DNA from: an uncultured Granulosicoccaceae bacterium
GTDB lineage: Bacteria > Pseudomonadota > Gammaproteobacteria > Granulosicoccales > Granulosicoccaceae
Assembly (NCBI GenBank): GCA_937927895.1
Contig: CALGKA010000018.1
Span: forward strand, 1 to 64,000
DNA length: 64,000 bases
Direction of reading: 5' to 3'
Shown: in pieces, positions 48,907 to 59,301 of the stretch
How the letters are laid out: each line of letters starts with the position of its first letter
How positions within the stretch are numbered: the stretch's first letter is position 1
Program-made: the position numbers and the translations under genes
Notes under the pieces: model-generated
Told to the model about the DNA's origin: nothing
Databases searched by the model: none
Seen by the model: only the letters and a program-made list of their open reading frames with translations

Positions 48907-49818
48907 ATGCAAGATCGTTACAATGAAATGGCCGTTTTCTGCCGGGTAGCCACTCTCGGGAGCTTCTCAGCCGCTGCACGTGAACTTGATCTCACTCCGT
49001 CTGCTGTCAGCAAATTGATCTCAAGGCTAGAGGATCGCTTGTCTGCAAGGCTTTTTCAGCGAACGACCCGGCGACTCAACCTGACCGATGAAGGCAATAT
49101 GTTCTTCGATCGAAGCCGAGAGATCCTTCTCGATATTGATGACGCAGAAACACAAGTGTCTGCGCTGCAAAGTAGCGTTACAGGCACTCTGGATATTACG
49201 GCAATCTCTGCTTTTGCACGCACCCAACTGTGCCAATTGATGCCGGAGTTCATGGCACAACACCCGGAGCTTCGGGTGGAATTGTCACTGACGGAACGGC
49301 AGGTAGACCTTATCAATGAGCGCGTAGATTTAGCGATCTTAATCAGCGAAGAAGTTCTTGATCAATCTTTGATCAGCCGCAAGCTCGCCACCAACAGACG
49401 AGTGATTTGCGCCTCGCCGGAATATATTGAGAAGTACGGCGCGCCGGAAACTCCAGCCGATCTGCTCAATCACAATTGCCTCACTCACTCTTCAATTCAT
49501 CACTTCAATGACTGGCAGTTCCGCGAAGATGGTGAAATTAAAACCTATAGTATTACTGGCAATTTCCGAACGAACAGCGCATCCGCTCTTCATGAGGCGG
49601 TAAAGGCTGGCATAGGAATCTCACGACTCGCTACTTTCGTGACACAGCCCTCCTTAGCATCCGGCGAATTGGTCCCATTATTGACTGAACATACGCACGA
49701 TACATCTAATATTCTAGCCGTCTATCCTCACAGAAGACACTTGAGTACTAGAGTCCGTGCGTTCATTGATTTCCTGATTGAGAAGTTCACGCCCATTCCA
49801 CCGTGGGATCAGATGTAA
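48907..49818 (+). CDS. LysR family transcriptional regulator
   Basis: MAVFCRVATLGSFSAAARELDLTPSAVSKLISRLEDRLSARLFQRTTRRLNLT. Confidence 0.95.
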   Translation: MQDRYNEMAVFCRVATLGSFSAAARELDLTPSAVSKLISRLEDRLSARLFQRTTRRLNLTDEGNMFFDRSREILLDIDDAETQVSALQSSVTGTLDITAISAFARTQLCQLMPEFMAQHPELRVELSLTERQVDLINERVDLAILISEEVLDQSLISRKLATNRRVICASPEYIEKYGAPETPADLLNHNCLTHSSIHHFNDWQFREDGEIKTYSITGNFRTNSASALHEAVKAGIGISRLATFVTQPSLASGELVPLLTEHTHDTSNILAVYPHRRHLSTRVRAFIDFLIEKFTPIPPWDQM

Positions 49819-49947
49819 TAAATCAAAAGCTCATGGGTGATATAGTCCGCAATGTGACAAAACAGATAGTCAGATCGTATCTGGCACGAATGTTTTCACC
49901 AAGTCAGACGATATACCCGATAATTACAATAACCACCGGCAATCTGA

Positions 49948-50502
49948 ATGCATCCCGTTAATACTGCCTCGCTCAAATCAACCAAATCAAAACGCTCTGT
50001 GCTCGCCGCAGCGCTTGGTCTTTGCTTTGCGTTTACTAATTCAGCGATTGCGGAAAACTGCACTAGAGTCAGTGCCTACTGGCATACAAACATGCAGAGC
50101 CTGGTGGAAAACATCAACGGGTGCGATCCAAGCGCCTGGCAAAAATGCAGCCAGGCAGCGGCGATCCACTACGACCTTAGAGCAGGCTCTCTGGGCCAGC
50201 GTGTTGAAAGCTGCGGATTTGCAAAACCAGCAGTTCCAGGCTGGGACTACACAGAACCACAAGCGACCGACACCAGCAGCTGTCTCAGCGCTCGTGACAG
50301 CCTCAGAGAAATTTTCGAGACTCGAGCATTGGCAAGGCTTGCCTGTGCTGCAGCTCGCGAAGGTGGAGACGATCAAGTGTGGCTAGATTCGCAATGCAAA
50401 ATGTACCGCTCGCAAATGACTAACTATCATTTGCCGTTTAGGTCAGTCGTTCAGCACTGTGAACTAGACTACGACCAGCTGGTTGCGACACTCGATAACT
50501 AG
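49948..50502 (+). CDS. hypothetical secreted Cys-rich protein
   Basis: 184 aa with signal peptide (AAALGLCFAFTNSAIAENC) and several Cys. Confidence 0.6.
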   Translation: MHPVNTASLKSTKSKRSVLAAALGLCFAFTNSAIAENCTRVSAYWHTNMQSLVENINGCDPSAWQKCSQAAAIHYDLRAGSLGQRVESCGFAKPAVPGWDYTEPQATDTSSCLSARDSLREIFETRALARLACAAAREGGDDQVWLDSQCKMYRSQMTNYHLPFRSVVQHCELDYDQLVATLDN

Positions 50503-50589
50503 TTCGATTATTTTGCGCCAGCCTATCCACTAGCGCAATTTTCAAATCACAACACTACTTCTAACCACGCTACTTAGCCACCAAGGCTT

Positions 50590-51507
50590 TTAAGGCTTTC
50601 CCTTAGCCGCTAGTTTTTGCTGATCAAACTCTTCTCTTAATTGCTTTAGCTCATCATCACTTAAGCACGCAATATTATAAAAGTCTTTCTTCCAATCACT
50701 ACTTGCTGCAAATCGCTGCGGCGATTGAACAGTTGTACGCGCAAAACTCGCACCCTCAAGCAGTGCTAAGGCCATAGCCAACGTTTGACTTTGTGATTGT
50801 TGATCATCGGGTTTACCTGCGGCGTTGCCCAGCGGGAAGTCACTGAATAACAGTCGCGGCACACCAACGTATTCAACAATATCTTTGGCACAACCCATAA
50901 TCACAGTTGCTATACCCGCAGCCTCCAAATACCGCGCCGCCAGACTCACTGATTGATGACACACAGGGCAATTAGGTACTAGCACCGCTGCATCAACACC
51001 ACTTGCTTGCAAGCGGGCAAGAAGATCAGGGCAATCAATTTCATTCGTTTGGCGCTGACTACGATTGGTTGGCAGACCATACCCCTGCTCCGCCAGACTA
51101 CCTATCACACCGTTATCCCGGGCTAGCTGCAATTGTTTAAGTGGCAGCCAACTATTGATGTCTTTTGCATGAGTATGTTTGCGATCATAAGCCACATGCG
51201 AAATACGCAGATCAGGCGCACCATTGGCATCAAACTCATACACTGAGAAAAACTTTGCAGCGCCATTGTATTCAGCTCCAGGGCCTTGATCACCTGCCTC
51301 CGGGTTATACGGTGCTGCGGTGGTAACTAACGCTACCTTGCATTGCGATAACGGTTTTGGCAAAGCCATAAACGGCACTTCTTCAAAGTGCGCCCATTGA
51401 TACGGATGCTGGTAACCCAAAGCTACATAGTATTCCCTGACCCGTGCACGATAAGGGATCGGTTCATCATCCGCTGTTGCGAGCTTATCTCTAGAATTAA
51501 TAGACAT
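50590..51507 (-). CDS. glycine/sarcosine/betaine reductase B-like family protein (GrdB/PrdB-like), Cys version
   Basis: ALVTTAAPYNPEAGDQGPG...; CxxC motif in VLVPNCPVCHQSVSLAARYLEAAGIATV at the position of the UxxC site of GrdB-type proteins (recall-based). Confidence 0.65.
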   Translation of the reverse strand: MSINSRDKLATADDEPIPYRARVREYYVALGYQHPYQWAHFEEVPFMALPKPLSQCKVALVTTAAPYNPEAGDQGPGAEYNGAAKFFSVYEFDANGAPDLRISHVAYDRKHTHAKDINSWLPLKQLQLARDNGVIGSLAEQGYGLPTNRSQRQTNEIDCPDLLARLQASGVDAAVLVPNCPVCHQSVSLAARYLEAAGIATVIMGCAKDIVEYVGVPRLLFSDFPLGNAAGKPDDQQSQSQTLAMALALLEGASFARTTVQSPQRFAASSDWKKDFYNIACLSDDELKQLREEFDQQKLAAKGKP

Positions 51508-51682
51508 AGCTAGTTAGTGTCCGTCCACAAACAACGCTACTGCGGACCACCCAGGACACGTGATCTTTCGCCGCCCCTATATAGTTATGTAGAATGACTA
51601 AACGCCTATAAAGTGTATGCAAAATCTCACGCACCTGAATGAACCTCGCTACGCGCTGTTTATGGATGGAACTAATTAGCTA
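51507..51682. mobile_element. MITE-like palindromic element, copy B (inverted relative to copy A)
   Basis: Reverse complement TAGCTAATTAGTTCCATCCATAAACAGCGCGTAGCGAGGTT...CAGGTGCGTGAGATTTTGC...TAGGCGTTTAGTCATTCTA matches copy A. Confidence 0.85.
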
Positions 51683-52508
51683 AAAACGGATCGGTGCCGG
51701 ACTGAATCTCATTCAGGTTAGATATCCCATCGCCATCGTAGTCGAATGAAAAGTCGTATAAGTCGTCTCGCATCACGTAGGTTATATCGTCGTCACCTGC
51801 GGGTATTTCGACAATGGCTCCGCCAATAATGATTGCTTGCCCCTGGTATTGTTGCTGGAGCCGGATATCAATATCAAACGGAACTCTGGTTGGGACAGAT
51901 TTTCTGGCGGTAAACAGGTTTCCATTTCCGACACGATTCGGTTGCGCAACACTGCCGCCAATAAAGGCAATAATTTGCGTAATACCGGGCTCATTTACTA
52001 CTTGCGGAATACTTATGTTCACCGCGACATTGCGAGTCACTACCGGTTCATCTACAAAGGGATCCCAGCCATTATTACGTTCGACTATGTTGGTGATACC
52101 GTCGTTATCAAAGTCAAAATCGTAGGAGTAGTCTTGTTGTTGGATTACACGGGTGACGTCAGTATTGCTGATTGCGATGTTAATTCTTTCTGTGCGAGCT
52201 AATCGGAGTAGCCGGTCGTCTGGTTGTCGCTCTGAAAATAAGAGGTCGACTTGTAAATCGCTGTTGGCTGGAATGTCGTCGATAACGGCTCGATACTGAG
52301 AGCCTACAAGGCTCATCGGATAATTTTGACCGTTCACATTTACAACGCCTTCAACTTGGCTGTAGTCAATTGCCAGGGACTCTCGAATTTTGTTTGGCAT
52401 TGACGCATACAGCCCGGGCTCTGACGGCAGAGGCTCACTGTTCGTGCTGTCACAGCCTGAGACTATCAATAGTGCGGCCAATGTCAAAGTGAAGGTATTG
52501 CTGAACAA
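51672..52508 (-). CDS. hypothetical lipoprotein with Ca-binding (thrombospondin type-3-like) repeats
   Basis: Lipobox LLIVSGCDS; DFDFDNDGITNIVERNNGWDPF and DYDGDGISNLNEIQSGTDPF. Confidence 0.75.
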   Translation of the reverse strand: MFSNTFTLTLAALLIVSGCDSTNSEPLPSEPGLYASMPNKIRESLAIDYSQVEGVVNVNGQNYPMSLVGSQYRAVIDDIPANSDLQVDLLFSERQPDDRLLRLARTERINIAISNTDVTRVIQQQDYSYDFDFDNDGITNIVERNNGWDPFVDEPVVTRNVAVNISIPQVVNEPGITQIIAFIGGSVAQPNRVGNGNLFTARKSVPTRVPFDIDIRLQQQYQGQAIIIGGAIVEIPAGDDDITYVMRDDLYDFSFDYDGDGISNLNEIQSGTDPFLAN

Positions 52509-52791
52509 TCTTTTGTTCCTATTAAGGTGAGTTGCTTACATAACATCATAACACTCAAGACCTTATTTGCAGCGACGGAGGCCTAGGTTGTTAACCTACC
52601 GACAATAAACCCGCCGATATTTAACCAAGTGTCACAACTGCGAAATACTCGCTAAGTCTGTGTCTGGATGGTGTTGAGGTATCGGTTTCTGCTGTTAGGA
52701 CCCATTCGTCTGGCTATTGGTTAGTAAAAGAGGCATGAAAGCTGCGTAGTGAAGGCTCGGCAGTATGGAAAAATATCTGGAGCAAACACCG

Positions 52792-53421
52792 ATGCATATT
52801 GTAACTAAGACATTTGTTGGAGCCGTGCTGTTGGCGACAATAGGAGGTTGCGCAACAACCTCAACTGAAATGGCCAATGAAACCGCCAGCGATACGAGCC
52901 TGTTGGCAAATTCTAGCTACGTAACTGATTCGACCAATAAGGTTGTTCTGTCGAGCGAAGATTGCGTACGTACAATCAGCTGGGATTCTGAAAGCCGAGT
53001 GGTTGAGTGCAACAGCAGTGCAAAAGTAGCAGATAAAGCACCTGTTAAAATGACTGAGGTTGGAGAGACTATGGTGTCTTTTAATGGCCGCGCACTTTTT
53101 GGGTTTGACTCCGCTTCGTTGTCTTCTGATGGTCAAGCGCAACTAGATATATTGACTGCTAAGCTTAATAACCAAAGCTCTATCAAGCAGATTGAAATTG
53201 TCGGTCATACCGATAGCATCGGCTCTGAAGACTATAACCAGTCATTGTCTGAGCAGCGCGCTGAAACAGTTAAAAGATACTTGCAGCAGTCTTTGCAAAC
53301 TGTCGCAGTAAGTGCAAAAGGTATGGGCGAAAGCTCACCGGTTGCTAGTAATGTAACGGATGATGGCCGTAGTTTGAATCGACGTGTTGATGTAAATGTG
53401 GCAGCTTCAATCGCACAATAA
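52792..53421 (+). CDS. OmpA family lipoprotein
   Basis: Lipobox LLATIGGCATT; FDSASLSSDGQAQLDILTAKL...IEIVGHTDSIGSEDYNQSLSEQRAETVKRYL; ATG at 52792 preferred over 52765. Confidence 0.9.
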   Translation: MHIVTKTFVGAVLLATIGGCATTSTEMANETASDTSLLANSSYVTDSTNKVVLSSEDCVRTISWDSESRVVECNSSAKVADKAPVKMTEVGETMVSFNGRALFGFDSASLSSDGQAQLDILTAKLNNQSSIKQIEIVGHTDSIGSEDYNQSLSEQRAETVKRYLQQSLQTVAVSAKGMGESSPVASNVTDDGRSLNRRVDVNVAASIAQ

Positions 53422-53445
53422 CAACAGGCTGTACTAGATAACATT

Positions 53446-53475
53446 AAAGAGCTCGATTTATCGAGCTCTTTTTTT
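53446..53475. terminator. bidirectional Rho-independent terminator
   Basis: AAAGAGCTCGATTTATCGAGCTCTTTTTTTG. Confidence 0.85.
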
Positions 53476-53489
53476 GCCTTTCTAAAACG

Positions 53490-54170
53490 TTAGAAGCCGT
53501 GGGTGATTTTGAAAAAGGTTTTTTTGCGGTCTAAATCTAATTCGGGTCTGTCATCGAAACGATGGCGCTTATCGCTATAAACATAACGAAGTGCGGTGCC
53601 AGGGCCTATCGGTATAGAAAAACCTGCCTCGGAATCAGTGGTGGTTTGATTAGAACCCGCTTTTGCATTGATTGATGCATCAAACCGAACCAGGGGTAGG
53701 ATGCTTGAAGTCATGCTTCCGGATAAGAAAAAGAATCCATCTTTTTCATCACCTATTTCGGCAATTTTTTGCAGTCTGCCACCCACACCCGTTTCTACTT
53801 TTACCTGTGTACTACCCCGCTGAAACAAGTTGTTGCCAACCCCGACCAGTGCATCGATCTCGCGGTCTATGTCGCCAAATTTATCTTGCTCGATACTGAA
53901 GCGCCCAAAACTGTAAACCGAGTGACTGATGGTAAACGTTGGGTTGTATCCCAGTCGATAGCTGCTGCCGTTAGATTCACGGATCCAATCGAGATAGACA
54001 TGGTGTGATAGTGGATCGGACTGATTTTTCGCAAAAAGTCGAAACGTTGGTCTTTCATCGGTGCTTGCTCCAATCTCTATGCCGCCGTCCCAATCGGCAA
54101 AACAATTTGCGCTGGCAAATAGTGATAGTGCACTTATAAATTTGATACAGGGAGCTTTCACTTCGAACAT
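53490..54170 (-). CDS. hypothetical outer-membrane-like protein
   Basis: Signal peptide (FISALSLFASANCFA) and beta-strand-rich composition. Confidence 0.5.
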   Translation of the reverse strand: MFEVKAPCIKFISALSLFASANCFADWDGGIEIGASTDERPTFRLFAKNQSDPLSHHVYLDWIRESNGSSYRLGYNPTFTISHSVYSFGRFSIEQDKFGDIDREIDALVGVGNNLFQRGSTQVKVETGVGGRLQKIAEIGDEKDGFFFLSGSMTSSILPLVRFDASINAKAGSNQTTTDSEAGFSIPIGPGTALRYVYSDKRHRFDDRPELDLDRKKTFFKITHGF

Positions 54171-54365
54171 CCTTCAAGACTTTGATAGGAGCATTATAGT
54201 GAAGCTTTCGTGTGGGCAGATAGAATCGCCACTTTGTCACGAAAAGAATTGTGCCTACCGCAAATGTAAGCAGTTCCAGACGGCAATTTAGGGTGTTGGG
54301 AGTAACATAGCTATAAGCTATGCGCACTAACAAAGGTTGGCAGCCTTACCAGCTATCGGTACGGT

Positions 54366-54947
54366 TTACCAAGTACGAACGGGGCCGGAGTCCAGGTGAA
54401 CAAAGTTAGAGTTCGGGTAGTAGCCCACGCCACCACCACCTAATCGGAGTGCGGCTTTCTGTACCGATGCAGTACGGACCTTTGGAATTCGGATGTCTAT
54501 GGCACGACCTGCCATGTGAAAGCTGCGTCTTGCCACACCTTCAGTGGTTTTTCTCAACATGTCGTTGGTTTTCTTAGAGCGAAAACCTGATAACACCAGT
54601 ACCGGGTTCTTTGTCTCTACGCGCTTAGTTAATAGGTAGAGTATGTTAAGAAGTCTTGGGTCTATAGCTTTGACATCACCGGTGCGAAAATCGCGCAGTA
54701 ACCAATTAACCTGGTTCAAGCCGCTTTCGATGTAGCTGCCCTCAGACCAATAGGTAATCTGTTCTTCTTCACCGGTATGGACGTTGTGCAGTGACAGTAC
54801 TCGATCTGGATAGACAATTTTTGCGCTAGCACGGGTCGCTGACCACGGTAGGCATAAGCCAGCCGCACATCCAAGCGCGAATGTTCGGCGACTTAGATTG
54901 GGGGACTTATCAGGCAAGTCTAATTGGCTATTATTCTTTTCTATCAC
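54366..54947 (-). CDS. DUF882/YcbK-like peptidase M15-type protein
   Basis: Tat-like SRRTFALG; VLVLSGFRSKKTNDMLR...RRSFHMAGRAIDIRIP...YPNSNFVHLDSGPVRTW. Confidence 0.88.
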   Translation of the reverse strand: MIEKNNSQLDLPDKSPNLSRRTFALGCAAGLCLPWSATRASAKIVYPDRVLSLHNVHTGEEEQITYWSEGSYIESGLNQVNWLLRDFRTGDVKAIDPRLLNILYLLTKRVETKNPVLVLSGFRSKKTNDMLRKTTEGVARRSFHMAGRAIDIRIPKVRTASVQKAALRLGGGGVGYYPNSNFVHLDSGPVRTW

Positions 54948-55194
54948 AAGCTACTTAAATACCGTTTTCGTTCGTTGGCAGCAACGCGCCCAGTGCATTA
55001 CTCCACAGCTGTGGTAATAATGCACAGATAGCACCAGAAAAACATACAATGATTGTAACTTTCACGAACTGATCGGCACATTATGGCACGTTATTGTCGC
55101 TTTTTGTACACAATCGTTAATGCGCAGTGACAAGTTTGTGCCACCTTTGTTGTTTTATCATCTAATTTGATGGGCCCGCTCGGATCAGTAAAAC

Positions 55195-55560
55195 ATGGCT
55201 AAAATTCTATTCAAGCTAAGGCAAGTGCCGGATGACGAGGCCGACGATGTCCGGCAACTTTTGGATCGCCACGCCATCGATTGGTACGAGACCGAGGCGG
55301 GGCGATTCCAGATCTCTTTTCCTGCAATCTGGTTGCGCAATGAGTCTCAGGAAGAGCAGGCTCGTAGTCTGATTGAAGAATATCAGGCCGAGCGTGTTGA
55401 GCGCATCCGTAGCGAGCGGCAGGCTCGCATAGACAACGGTGAAGCGGAAACATTTACACAGAGGATTGCATCGAATCCAGTGCCAATGATTTTGTCGGTA
55501 CTGGCGATTACTTTTATTTTATTCATATCTATCAAACCGTTTGTCGCACTTATAAAGTAA
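55195..55560 (+). CDS. DUF6164-like small membrane protein
   Basis: MAKILFKLRQVPDDEADDVRQLLDRHAIDWYETEAGRF plus C-terminal TM segment. Confidence 0.7.
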   Translation: MAKILFKLRQVPDDEADDVRQLLDRHAIDWYETEAGRFQISFPAIWLRNESQEEQARSLIEEYQAERVERIRSERQARIDNGEAETFTQRIASNPVPMILSVLAITFILFISIKPFVALIK

Positions 55561-55596
55561 TACCGCTTTTATTTACGTTTATCTCGGAGTTAATTT

Positions 55597-56610
55597 TTGA
55601 ACCCCATTCTGGTTGATGTACTGCGCGGAGAATCCTGTGAGTCTTGTCATCGTGGTGCGCTTATAGCACTTAACGCAGACGGCAAAACGGTATTGGAGCT
55701 TGGCGATACAGACGCACTTGTGTTTCCGCGTTCATCGTTAAAACCTTTGCAAGCTATTCCATTGGTTGAGTCGGGTGCTTGTGATAAATATGCAATGACT
55801 GAACAGGAATTGGCGCTGGCTTGTGCCTCGCATTCCGGTGAAGAAATCCATCGCCAGGTTCTGTCTCAGTGGATGCAACGTATCGGTCTGTCACCTGCGA
55901 ATCTTGAATGCGGCCCGGCACTACCGTTTGATAAAGAGGCAGCCGAACAGTTGCTGCGCAGCGGTGGTGATGCGGCTCGGGAAATTCATAATTGTTCTGG
56001 CAAACATACTGGCATGTTAACGATGGCGGCTTTTTTAGAACAGCCATTGGCTGGCTATTCAGAGTACGGGCATGTTACACAGCAAGGCTGGATGACAGTG
56101 CTCAGTGAAGTGAGCGGTATTAATATATTCGATATGCCATGGGATAAAGACGGCTGTGGTCTGCCCGCTATTGCCTTGCCATTGGCAGCATTTGCTAAAT
56201 CGTTCGTACCGTTTTTAACAGCACATAAAAACAATACTAAGCGTAGCGTGGCGCTTAGCAAAATCTCAAATGCAATGCGCGCTCATCCTGTGATGGTGGC
56301 AGGAAGCAATCGTTGTTGTACTGGTGTTATGACTAATGTTAATGGCCTTATGGCCAAAACGGGCGCTGAAGGAGTATTTATAGCGGCGGCAATAGAGTCC
56401 GGTATTGTTATCGCACTTAAGGCTGATGACGGTGCCAATCGGGCAGCAGAAGCGATGCTGGGTGCAGCGCTCCGTCACCTTGGGTTGATAGACGCTACCC
56501 AATACGAAAATATGCGCCAATGGTTTAGCCCACCGATTATAAATTCTCAACAAGCTGTAGTGGGTTTTGTGGCGCCATCAAAAGTGTGGAACAGTTTGAA
56601 CCGAATTTAA
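55597..56610 (+). CDS. asparaginase (AnsA/type II rhizobial-like)
   Basis: LRGESCESCHRGALIALNADGK; FPRSSLKPLQAIPLVESGA; LACASHSGEEIH; NCSGKHTGML. Confidence 0.9.
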   Translation: MNPILVDVLRGESCESCHRGALIALNADGKTVLELGDTDALVFPRSSLKPLQAIPLVESGACDKYAMTEQELALACASHSGEEIHRQVLSQWMQRIGLSPANLECGPALPFDKEAAEQLLRSGGDAAREIHNCSGKHTGMLTMAAFLEQPLAGYSEYGHVTQQGWMTVLSEVSGINIFDMPWDKDGCGLPAIALPLAAFAKSFVPFLTAHKNNTKRSVALSKISNAMRAHPVMVAGSNRCCTGVMTNVNGLMAKTGAEGVFIAAAIESGIVIALKADDGANRAAEAMLGAALRHLGLIDATQYENMRQWFSPPIINSQQAVVGFVAPSKVWNSLNRI

Positions 56611-56683
56611 TTTCAGGTCGTTTTACGTGCTTTAGTTGAGCGGTCTTTGTACTTGAATTGAATTATTATGGTGGGCCTGGTCA

Positions 56684-58195
56684 GTGGTCAAAACAAGCGG
56701 CCATATAAAAGTGGCCCAAAAAGCGGAAACAAAACTTTTGAAATTATCAGATCAATCACTACTTAAAACAGATGCTTTTATCGGTGGCGAATGGCAAGCG
56801 GCGTCAAGCGGCGGCGTTTTCCCTGTCGTTAATCCTGCCAACGGCAAAGAGATCGCAAGTGTTGCTGATTGTGGAGCAACCGATACAGAAAAAGCCATTG
56901 AAGCTGCCAACGCAGCACTATCAGCATGGAGTGCGAAAACGGCTAAAGAACGTTCACAAATTTTGAAGCAGTGGCACAAGCTGATTCTTGAAAACCAAGA
57001 AGATCTAGCGCTTATTTTAAGTGCAGAACAAGGCAAGCCAATGGCAGAGAGTCGTGGTGAAATAGGCTATGGTGCAAGCTTTATAGAATGGTTTGCGGAA
57101 GAAGCAAAACGAATCTACGGCGATGTTATACCTGCTCACGCTGCTGATAAACGCCTAATTGTGATAAGGCAACCTGTGGGAGTTACCGCGGCTATCACGC
57201 CATGGAATTTTCCTAACGCCATGATTGCTCGTAAAGTGGGCCCGGCTCTCGCGGCTGGGTGCACTATGGTGGTTAAGCCTGCTGAGGCAACTCCACTTTC
57301 TGCTTTGGCTATGGCAGAGCTGTCTTTGCGCGCAGGGATTCCCAAAGGGGTATTTAGCGTTGTGCCTACCAACAATGCTGCGGCGGTAGGTGGTGCGTTA
57401 ACGTCATCGCCGATTGTGCGTAAACTGTCTTTTACCGGGTCAACAAGAGTCGGCAAATTGTTAATGGAGCAATCTGCATCGACGGTTAAAAAGGTTTCAA
57501 TGGAGCTTGGTGGTAACGCGCCATTTCTTGTTTTTGATGATGCAGATATTGATGCAGCGGTCGCTGGAGCAATGATTTCCAAGTATCGCAATTCTGGTCA
57601 AACCTGTGTTTGTGCAAATCGCTTTATAGTGCAAGATAAAGTATATGATGAATTTTGTGAAAAGCTTGCCGCCGCCGCAGCACAACTGAAAGTCGGTGCA
57701 GCTGACTCCGGGGATGTGCAGCAGGGTCCACTAATTAATCAAGCAGCTGTAGATAAAGTGGTTGATCACGTCACTGACGCTGTATCTAAAGGTGCCAAGG
57801 TGATACTGGGTGGTGAAGCTCATGAACTAGGAGGCTTGTTTTACAAGCCTACCGTTCTAGCGGATGTCACTACTGATATGAAAATCACCTCAGAAGAGAC
57901 CTTCGGACCTGTGGCTCCGGTATTTCGATTTAAAGAAGAGGCCGAAGGTGTGGCACTCGCTAATGCAACTGAATTTGGACTGGCAGCTTATTTCTATGCC
58001 CGTGATATTAATCGGGTTTGGCGGGTAGCTGAAGCTTTAGAAACAGGCATGGTAGGTATCAATGACGGGCTTATTTCAACAGAAGTGGCACCCTTTGGTG
58101 GTGTGAAAGAGTCAGGTATTGGACGTGAAGGTTCGCTCTACGGCATCGAAGACTATGTAGAGATGAAGTATCTGTGTATGGGGGGTATTTCATAG
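56684..58195 (+). CDS. gabD: NAD(P)-dependent succinate-semialdehyde dehydrogenase
   Basis: ALDH fold: TPWNFPNAMIARKVGPALAAGCT, VSMELGGNAPFLVFDDADID, RNSGQTCVCANR. Confidence 0.9.
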   Translation: MVKTSGHIKVAQKAETKLLKLSDQSLLKTDAFIGGEWQAASSGGVFPVVNPANGKEIASVADCGATDTEKAIEAANAALSAWSAKTAKERSQILKQWHKLILENQEDLALILSAEQGKPMAESRGEIGYGASFIEWFAEEAKRIYGDVIPAHAADKRLIVIRQPVGVTAAITPWNFPNAMIARKVGPALAAGCTMVVKPAEATPLSALAMAELSLRAGIPKGVFSVVPTNNAAAVGGALTSSPIVRKLSFTGSTRVGKLLMEQSASTVKKVSMELGGNAPFLVFDDADIDAAVAGAMISKYRNSGQTCVCANRFIVQDKVYDEFCEKLAAAAAQLKVGAADSGDVQQGPLINQAAVDKVVDHVTDAVSKGAKVILGGEAHELGGLFYKPTVLADVTTDMKITSEETFGPVAPVFRFKEEAEGVALANATEFGLAAYFYARDINRVWRVAEALETGMVGINDGLISTEVAPFGGVKESGIGREGSLYGIEDYVEMKYLCMGGIS

Positions 58196-58224
58196 CGACA
58201 CGTCTTTTCAATTAGCATTATCAG

Positions 58225-58258
58225 TAATAAAAACTGGCCGAGTTACTCGGCCAGTTGT
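58225..58258. terminator. terminator hairpin between convergent genes
   Basis: AAAAACTGGCCGAG-TTA-CTCGGCCAGTTGT. Confidence 0.7.
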
Positions 58259-59022
58259 ATAAAAAGCTTGCCGTCTTTCACTTCGATATCTTCAATACCA
58301 TCTGCTAAAGATTTCCAGAAGCCATCGGAGCCACCAAATTCCTGTACCAAATCGATATTTTTAATTCCGCCCAGCCAGGCATTAGGTATTGGTACACCCC
58401 AAACACTTACCCCTTGCATAATAATTTCTGGTCTACCATTCTTATAAGATACTTCGGTGCCGCCACTCACTTTAAGCGTTTTACCACCGAAGAAAGGAAA
58501 GTCCGGGTCTAGAGGCAATAGCAATTTAATGCTTGCCACATCATCACCTAAGTGCACAACTAACTGCTCGGCTAGATCAGTGTTCTTGGCAAGTAGGGAG
58601 TTGAGTTCGCGTTCGGTAAGTTCTATACGCCGTTTGCTGTCATCTTCTTTATAGGATTCTGGTACTAGCTCGCCGTTGTCGCCTGGCTGCAATTCGCCTG
58701 TGTTGAACTTGGCGCTTAGGTCTGCTTTAAAATCGTCATTGATGTCTTGGTTTGCAGCATCATTTTCGATTGCTGCGAATGCAGAGGTTGTGCTTGTATC
58801 GTTGTTTCCAAGGGCATCAAGTTTTTGTTCCAGGGTTTGTTGCTCTGTCTTGCTGAGTTCCACGGGTTTGAAATTTTTACTAAACAGCTGGCTTTGAATG
58901 GCCCAGACTGTCGCACCGACGGTCACGATGATTGTTAACAAAAGTAAACCCACGATCGCCAGACAACCAAGTTTACCGGCCTGATTTTTTTTTGTTTTAA
59001 CTTGAATTTTCATTGCAGGCAA
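58243..59022 (-). CDS. hypothetical membrane-anchored protein
   Basis: 259 aa with N-terminal TM segment and a large periplasmic region. Confidence 0.7.
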   Translation of the reverse strand: MPAMKIQVKTKKNQAGKLGCLAIVGLLLLTIIVTVGATVWAIQSQLFSKNFKPVELSKTEQQTLEQKLDALGNNDTSTTSAFAAIENDAANQDINDDFKADLSAKFNTGELQPGDNGELVPESYKEDDSKRRIELTERELNSLLAKNTDLAEQLVVHLGDDVASIKLLLPLDPDFPFFGGKTLKVSGGTEVSYKNGRPEIIMQGVSVWGVPIPNAWLGGIKNIDLVQEFGGSDGFWKSLADGIEDIEVKDGKLFIQLAE

Positions 59023-59301
59023 TTAATTGACTCCAGTGGTGTTGCAGATGGTAAAGCGCTAATCTTACTCTTAATTTCAGGCAAAGATTTGCAAGGTTTA
59101 CGGTAGTTAAACTTGTATTCGGTTTCATTTATGATCGAAAATAAAGTTGGCCAATGATAGTGATGAATCTCAACAGTAACCTAGAGGTAATGGTCAACGA
59201 TACTAAAGAGTACGTAAATTGGGGAACCTGTTTCTTGTCGATAACAATTGTTGTGAGTTTGGGCTTTCAGTGGGAAACCAACTAAAGTCTGAGTTTGATC
59301 A

